NCBI RefSeq assembly: GCF_049994355.1
Contig: NZ_CP188257.1
Span: forward strand, 2,790,001-2,854,000
Reading direction: 5' to 3'
Length of the DNA stretch: 64,000 bases
Source: Angustibacter sp049994355
Lineage (GTDB): Bacteria; Actinomycetota; Actinomycetes; Actinomycetales; Angustibacteraceae
Below are positions 59,449 through 64,000 of this stretch, in pieces. The position numbers and the translations under genes were made by a program. The notes beneath the pieces are model-generated. The model had not been told where the DNA came from. It was given only the letters and a program-made list of their open reading frames with translations, and did not search any database. Positions within the stretch are counted from its first letter, which is position 1, and every line of letters begins with the position of its first letter.

Positions 59449-61190
59449 GGGCCGGCCTCCGCCTTGTCGGTGACGCCGGCGGAGTCGAAGGTCGCGACCT
59501 CGGCCAGGGTGCGGGCGGCGGCCTGCACCAGCGGCACAGCGAGCACGGCGCCGGAGCCCTCGCCCAGGCGCAGGTCGAGGTCCACCAGCGGCCGCAGGCC
59601 CAGTTCGCGCAACGCCGCGGCGGCACCCGGCTCGGTGGAGCGGTGGCCGGCGACCCAGTGGTCGACGGCGTCCGGCGCCAAAGACCGAGCGGCCAGCGCG
59701 GCGGCACCGGCGATCACGCCGTCCAGCACGACCGGCACGCGCGCCGCCGCGCCGGCCAGCAGGAACCCGGCGATGGCCGCGTGCTCCAGGCCGCCGAACG
59801 CCGCCAGCACCCCGATCGGGTCGCCCGGGTCCGGCGCATGGCGCTCCATCGCCGCGCGAACGACAGCCACCTTGTGCGCCAGCACCTCGTCGTCCACACC
59901 GGTCCCGCGGCCAGTCACCGCTGCCGGGTCGAGCCTGCAGAAGGTGGCGATCAGCGCGGCGGACGCTGTGGTGTTCGCGATGCCCATGTCGCCGGCGACC
60001 AGCAGTCGGTTGCCCGCGGTGACCAGGTCACGACCCACCTCGATCCCCACTTCGAGGGCGGCGACCACCTCGTCGCGGGTCAGCGCCGGGCCCTGCGACA
60101 GGTCGGCGGTGCCCGCGCGGACCCGCCTCCGCAGCAGCCCGGGTGCGGGGTCCAGCGGTGGTCCGGCCACCCCGACGTCCACCACGCACACGTCCGCACC
60201 GGCCTGTCGGGCGAATGCGTTGACCACCGCGCCGCCGGCCAGGATGTTGGCCACCATCTGCGCTGTGACCTCCTGCGGCCAGGGGGTCACGCCCTGCGCG
60301 TGCACGCCGTGGTCTGCCGCGAACACCGCGACGGCCACCGGTTCGGGCAGCGGCGGCGGGCACTGGCCGGCGATCCCGCACAGCTGGGCACCGACCTCCT
60401 CCAGCACGCCGAGCGCCCCTCGGGGCTTGGTCAGGGCGTGCTGGCGAGCCCAACCAGCGGCCACGGCCTGCTGGTCGGCCGGCCGCACCGCCTGGACGGT
60501 CTGCTGGATCACGGACACCGACTCTCCTCGTTGCTGTCGCCGACCCCACGCCTCATGGTGCACGGCCCAGCCCAGCGGCCGCTGCCTCGCCCAGCCCTCG
60601 AGCGCCAGCTCGGGGGCCGGACCGAAGGCCTCGACGTGCCCGAGGCAGAGGTAGGCGACGACGTCCACGTGGTCCGGCAGACCGAGTTCACGGGACAGCT
60701 CGGCCGGCTCCGCGAAGCTGACCCAGCCCACCCCGAGCCCCTCGGCCCGTGCCGCCAACCAGAGGTTCTGCACGGCGAGAGCCACGCTGAACTCGGCAGT
60801 GCGGGGATCGGCGTGCCGGCCCAGCACGTGCCGGCCCCCGCGCGTCGGGTCGCAGGTGACGACCAGGTTCACCGGGGTGTCGAGCACCGCGTCGACCTTG
60901 AGGCCGGCGAAGGCGCGGGCCCGGGCCGGCGGCAGGGTCCGCGCGAACGCCTGGCGCTGGGCCTGCACCAGCGCGGCGACCCGCTCACGGGTCCCGCGGT
61001 CGCGCAGCACCAGGAAGTCCCAGGGTTGGCTCAGCCCGACGCTTGGCGCCCGGTGCGCCGCGGCGAGCACCCGCTCCAGGACGACGTCGGTGACCTCGTC
61101 GGGTAGGAATCCACGGCGCACGTCCCGCCGCTCCTGGATCACCCGGTACACGGCGTCCCGGTCGCTCTGCTGGTACGGCGGATGGCTCAC
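59445..61190 (-). CDS. cobT: Fused BluB (DMB synthase) and CobT phosphoribosyltransferase
   Basis: 581 aa from GTG overlapping the cobC stop as GTGA. Residues about 1-215 are a BluB nitroreductase-like flavoprotein that fragments FMN to 5,6-dimethylbenzimidazole: RRDVRRGFLPDEV, AAHRAPSVGLSQPWDFL and GLGVGWVSF. Residues about 235-581 are CobT: RPADQQAVAAGWARQHALTKPRGALG, AADHGVHAQGVTPWPQEVTAQMV, GDMGIANTTASAAL, GAGTG-type RGTGVDDE and AAFGGLEHAAIAGFLL. The fusion makes and activates the lower ligand in one protein. Confidence 0.94.
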   Translation of the reverse strand: MSHPPYQQSDRDAVYRVIQERRDVRRGFLPDEVTDVVLERVLAAAHRAPSVGLSQPWDFLVLRDRGTRERVAALVQAQRQAFARTLPPARARAFAGLKVDAVLDTPVNLVVTCDPTRGGRHVLGRHADPRTAEFSVALAVQNLWLAARAEGLGVGWVSFAEPAELSRELGLPDHVDVVAYLCLGHVEAFGPAPELALEGWARQRPLGWAVHHEAWGRRQQRGESVSVIQQTVQAVRPADQQAVAAGWARQHALTKPRGALGVLEEVGAQLCGIAGQCPPPLPEPVAVAVFAADHGVHAQGVTPWPQEVTAQMVANILAGGAVVNAFARQAGADVCVVDVGVAGPPLDPAPGLLRRRVRAGTADLSQGPALTRDEVVAALEVGIEVGRDLVTAGNRLLVAGDMGIANTTASAALIATFCRLDPAAVTGRGTGVDDEVLAHKVAVVRAAMERHAPDPGDPIGVLAAFGGLEHAAIAGFLLAGAAARVPVVLDGVIAGAAALAARSLAPDAVDHWVAGHRSTEPGAAAALRELGLRPLVDLDLRLGEGSGAVLAVPLVQAAARTLAEVATFDSAGVTDKAEAGP

Positions 61191-62263
61191 GGCAGCTCCA
61201 GGATCGTCGCCAGGCACGCCACCACGGCGTCGCTGGTCTGCGGGTCCCGGACGGCGACCCGGAGCCAGTCCGGTCCGAGCCCGGGGAAGGTGTCGCAGCG
61301 GCGGACGGCGAAACCGTTGTCCCGCAGCGCCTGCCGCACCACAAGACCGTTCGGCACCGGGACGAGCACGAACGGCCCGGCAGCCGGCCGGACGGCGTGC
61401 AACCCGATCCCGGACAGCCGTTCGATCAGGTGCTCCCGGGCGCTCCGCACCTCGACGGCTGCCCGGTCCGCCTCGGCCAGCGCCGCGGGCTCACTGCACG
61501 CGGCCGCGGCGACGGCCGCCAGCGTGGACACCGACCAGGGCGGCTGGACGGTGCGGCAGCGGCGCACCAACCCGGCCGGTGCGATCAGGTACCCGGCGCG
61601 CAGCCCGGCCAAACCCCAGGTCTTGGTCAGGCTGCGCACGACGACCAGCCCCGGCGTCCCGGCCAGGCCGGCCAGCGACTCGGGCTCGCCGGGCACGGCG
61701 TCCATGAACGCCTCGTCCACGACGAGCGTTCGTCCGGGACGCAGGAGCGCCCGGACCGTGTCCGCCGGGTGCAGCACGGACGTCGGGTTGGTCGGGTTGC
61801 CCAGCACCACCAGGTCGGCCCGGCCCGGGACCCGCTCCGGGTCCAGCCGGAAGCCGTCCGCGGGCTCGAGCAGCAGCCGGTGCACGCGGTGACCGGCCGC
61901 CGCCAGCGCGACCTCGGGTTCGGTGAACTGCGGGTGCACGACCAACGCGTGCCGCACGTCGGTGCCGGGCCGCAGCGCCCGGGCGAGCAGGGTGAACGCC
62001 TCGGCACCCCCTGCTGTGAGCAGTACCTCGTCCGCCGGACGGCCGTGCCGACGTGCCACCGCGGCCGTGGCCTGCGCAGGGTCCGGGTAGGCGGCCAGGT
62101 CGTCGACCGCGGCGACCAGCTGGTCGCGCAGCCAGCCGGGCGCCGACGCCCGCACGTTGACGGCGAGGTCGACCAGACCCGGCTCGACCTCGCGGTCGCC
62201 GTGGTGGCTCAGGTCGGGCTCCGGCGCACCGTCCGGGCCGACGTGGGTCGCCGGGTCAGCCAC
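61187..62263 (-). CDS. cobC: Threonine-phosphate decarboxylase-like aminotransferase
   Basis: 358 aa from GTG at 62263, overlapping the cobB stop by 8 bp; a longer frame is not needed. PLP fold type I: VNVRASAPGWLRDQL (substrate region), TAGGAEAFTLLARALRPG, LGNPTNPTSVLHP, VDEAFMDAVPGE and the PLP lysine in RSLTKTWGLAGLRAGYLI. In the aerobic cobalamin pathway it makes (R)-1-amino-2-propanol phosphate. A histidinol-phosphate-aminotransferase-like activity is the alternative; position in the operon favours CobC. Confidence 0.9.
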   Translation of the reverse strand: MADPATHVGPDGAPEPDLSHHGDREVEPGLVDLAVNVRASAPGWLRDQLVAAVDDLAAYPDPAQATAAVARRHGRPADEVLLTAGGAEAFTLLARALRPGTDVRHALVVHPQFTEPEVALAAAGHRVHRLLLEPADGFRLDPERVPGRADLVVLGNPTNPTSVLHPADTVRALLRPGRTLVVDEAFMDAVPGEPESLAGLAGTPGLVVVRSLTKTWGLAGLRAGYLIAPAGLVRRCRTVQPPWSVSTLAAVAAAACSEPAALAEADRAAVEVRSAREHLIERLSGIGLHAVRPAAGPFVLVPVPNGLVVRQALRDNGFAVRRCDTFPGLGPDWLRVAVRDPQTSDAVVACLATILELP

Positions 62264-63644
62264 GGACCGGCTCCGCGTGCTTTGCCGCAGCGGCCACAAA
62301 ACGCTGGGCCGCCTGCGGGTGGCCGGCCCAGTGCACGTGCAGGAACGAGGCGTGCAGCCGCGCCGAGGCGAACCCCTCGGTGCGCCCGCCGTAGCCGGTG
62401 TCGCGGAACTGCCAGGCCGGCGGCGAGCCGTGCCCGGGAAGCACCTGGGTGCGGTGGAACTCGTGGCCGGTGACGCTCTCCCCCGTCGCGGTCAGCAGGG
62501 AGTCCTGGCTCGCCGTTGCCTGCCGGTACCCCAGGGTCAGCCGGCCGGTCATCTCGGCGGTGGCGTCGACGGCCCCGACCAGCGGCAGTCCGTCGAGCTC
62601 GCGGCACAGGTAGAGCAGGCCGGCGCACTCGGCGACCACCGGCAGCCCCGAGCCGATGCGCTGGAACACGTCAGCACGCAGCAGCACGTTCGCGGACAGC
62701 TCTTCGACGTACACCTCCGGGAAGCCGCCGCCGAGGTAGAGGGCCGACGTCTGCGCCGGCAGCGCCTGGTCGCGCAGCGGGTCGACGTCCACCACCTGAG
62801 CACCGGCGGCGGCCAGCAGCTCGTCGGTCTCGGTGTAGCGGAAGCTGAACGCGCTGCCGCCGGCGCTGGCGACCAGCGGCGCGGGACCGGGGCTGGCGCT
62901 CACCTCGTCCGCCGGGTTCCACGCGGTCGCGCTGAGCGGCGCGGCCGAGCGGGCGACGCGCAGCACGGCGTCCAGGTCGGTGCCGGCCGCCACCCGCGCG
63001 CCGAGCAGCCGCACGGCCGCCTGGGCCTCGTCAGCCCGCTCGACGGCCGGGACCAGTCCGAGGTGGCGCGACGGCGTCGCCAGCCCCTCGTCGCGCCCGA
63101 GGCTGCCCAGCACGGCGACCCCGGTCGGCTGCAGCGCCTCACGGATCTCGTCCTCGTGACGCTGGCTGGCCACCCGGTTCAGGATCACCCCCGCGATCCG
63201 CACCCGTGGGTCGTAGCCCGCGAACCCGAGCACGGTGGCCGCGACGCTGCGACTGGCCCCGGACACATCGACGACCAGCACCACCGGCGCGTCCAGCAGC
63301 CGTGCGACGTGCGCGGTGGAGGCCATCCCGCCGGTGCCGATCGCACCGTCGAACAGACCCATCACCCCTTCGACCACCGCGACGTCGGCTGGACGCGGTG
63401 TCAGCGCGCCGTGCAGGAACAGCGGCGCCACCCGATGCTCACCCTGCAGCACCGGGTCGAGATTGCGCGGTGGGCGGCCGGTGGCCAGGGCGTGGTAGCC
63501 GGGGTCGATGTAGTCGGGGCCGATCTTGTGCCCGGAGACCTCAAGCCCCCGATCGCGAAGCGCAGCCATCAGGCCGGTGGCGACCGTGGTCTTCCCATGT
63601 CCGGAGCCCGGCGCAGCGATGACGAGCCGGGGCACCTGGAACAC
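62256..63644 (-). CDS. cobB: Hydrogenobyrinic/cobyrinic acid a,c-diamide synthase
   Basis: 462 aa from GTG at 63644. Glutamine-dependent amidase: ATP loop APGSGHGKTTVATGL (about 10-24), KIGPDYIDPGYH, GVMGLFDG, then a triad-type glutaminase half with LYLGGGFPEVYVEEL, AECAGLLYLCREL (Cys) and the final HASFLHVHWAGHP (His). Length is standard. First of the minus-strand operon cobB-cobC-bluB/cobT-cobA. Confidence 0.95.
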   Translation of the reverse strand: MFQVPRLVIAAPGSGHGKTTVATGLMAALRDRGLEVSGHKIGPDYIDPGYHALATGRPPRNLDPVLQGEHRVAPLFLHGALTPRPADVAVVEGVMGLFDGAIGTGGMASTAHVARLLDAPVVLVVDVSGASRSVAATVLGFAGYDPRVRIAGVILNRVASQRHEDEIREALQPTGVAVLGSLGRDEGLATPSRHLGLVPAVERADEAQAAVRLLGARVAAGTDLDAVLRVARSAAPLSATAWNPADEVSASPGPAPLVASAGGSAFSFRYTETDELLAAAGAQVVDVDPLRDQALPAQTSALYLGGGFPEVYVEELSANVLLRADVFQRIGSGLPVVAECAGLLYLCRELDGLPLVGAVDATAEMTGRLTLGYRQATASQDSLLTATGESVTGHEFHRTQVLPGHGSPPAWQFRDTGYGGRTEGFASARLHASFLHVHWAGHPQAAQRFVAAAAKHAEPVRG

Positions 63645-63695
63645 CGGTCGATGCTCCCACAGCGCCCTGCCCCGGACCGCAGCGGGACGGCGAGG

Positions 63696-63917
63696 TCAGG
63701 TCGCGCGTCGACCCAGCAGGAGGTAGGCCACCGGGCCGAACGGCTGCACGGCGAACGAAGCCCGCCACAGCAGCTTCGGACCACGGACCTCGTCGGCGTC
63801 ACGACGAGCCAGGTCACGCAACGCGATCGAGGTGAGCACGAGCTCGACCGCCCCGGCCACCACGACGGCCGTGCGCTGTTCCCGGGTCAGGTCGCTCCAC
63901 TTCTTCCTGCCAGCCAT
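63696..63917 (-). CDS. Small membrane protein, PLDc_N-like
   Basis: 73 aa from ATG at 63917. Two membrane helices, with WSDLTREQRTAVVVAGAVELVLTSIALRDLARRDADEVRGPKLLWRASFAVQPFGPVAYLLLGRR. The GPKxxWRxxFxVQPFGPxAYLxxGRR-type end is the PLD N-terminal domain-like signature. Function unknown. It is 51 bp upstream of cobB on the same strand. Confidence 0.8.
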   Translation of the reverse strand: MAGRKKWSDLTREQRTAVVVAGAVELVLTSIALRDLARRDADEVRGPKLLWRASFAVQPFGPVAYLLLGRRAT

Positions 63918-63986
63918 GACCCGAGCGTAGGTCCGTGGCCGGACCGGCGCGAGGTGACCACTGCGCGGTGGGTAGCCTCGGCGCTC

Positions 63987-64000
63987 GTGGGCCAGGTCAT
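63987..64000 (+). CDS. Possible start of a plus-strand gene at the window edge
   Basis: A GTG with four codons before the window ends (MGQV). Divergent position relative to the small membrane gene makes a start plausible; nothing else can be said. Confidence 0.2.

Noticed and set aside
58411..60654. Long plus-strand open frame opposite cobA and bluB-cobT
   Set aside because: Arg/Gly/Pro-rich, no motif, exactly antisense to well-supported genes; a normal by-product of high GC content.
1..64000. tRNA, rRNA, CRISPR array or insertion sequence
   Set aside because: No cloverleaf with CCA-end context, no rRNA-like stretch, no regularly spaced repeats and no transposase motif noticed; gaps are too short for most of these.

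Overview
The window is a GC-rich, densely coded chromosomal segment of an actinomycete (Actinomycetota). The support is gene content and order: a bcc-aa3 cytochrome supercomplex with a di-haem cytochrome c (QcrC) and a CtaF subunit, a PimB-like phosphatidylinositol mannosyltransferase, an AdoK-type adenosine kinase, an F420-type PPOX protein, NYN and DUF3043 proteins, and very frequent GTG starts. The order within the phylum cannot be fixed from the sequence. I see no rRNA, tRNA, CRISPR array, insertion sequence or phage gene. No gene-free stretch exceeds 300 bp; the longest (36726-36924, 25275-25472, 17068-17240) are described below.

Layout. 1-4.7 kb (minus): two tandem ROK sugar kinases, a Cys-rich small protein, an ArsA-family ATPase with a C-terminal HSP20-like domain, two SRPBCC lipid-binding-fold proteins and a zinc-ribbon membrane protein, facing a long-chain acyl-CoA ligase. 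6.5-13.4 kb: a polytopic glycosyltransferase-like protein, PimB-like mannosyltransferase, two membrane metallopeptidases, a tiny CxxC protein and a coiled-coil NYN RNase. 13.4-17.1 kb: a DnaQ-Cho fusion nuclease, a stand-alone RAM domain, trpD and an atypical receiver.

17.2-30 kb is the respiratory region. ctaE-qcrC-qcrA-qcrB runs on plus, and ctaC-ctaD-ctaF runs on minus towards it. Between the two halves lie a type III polyketide synthase, a sulfotransferase and an L,D-transpeptidase lipoprotein. Divergent from ctaC is a cysteine-desulfurase-fold protein with no lysine at all, coupled to a TusA-like protein.

30-43 kb is mostly housekeeping: aat, adoK, an ErpA-like Fe-S protein, glycerate kinase, nadA, an M20 dipeptidase, a cation-efflux protein, a methyltransferase, and a TetR regulator with a four-box operator facing two membrane proteins. 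A nuclease-like gene at 35751-36725 is bracketed by two copies of a 46-bp, three-block repeat.

43-53 kb is accessory: a LanC-like fragment, an MBL hydrolase, a 909-aa LAL regulator divergent from a methyltransferase plus hydrolase-glycosyltransferase fusion, an SDR, another methyltransferase and an MFS exporter. 53-64 kb holds an aldo/keto reductase, aminopeptidase N and, on minus, a tightly overlapped cobalamin operon cobB-cobC-(bluB-cobT)-cobA that ends beside a DUF1697 gene.

Main candidates for new biology: (i) the type III PKS-sulfotransferase pair inside the split respiratory locus; (ii) the lysine-free desulfurase/TusA pair next to ctaC; (iii) the repeat-bracketed nuclease-like gene; (iv) the hairpin-controlled hydrolase-glycosyltransferase fusion.
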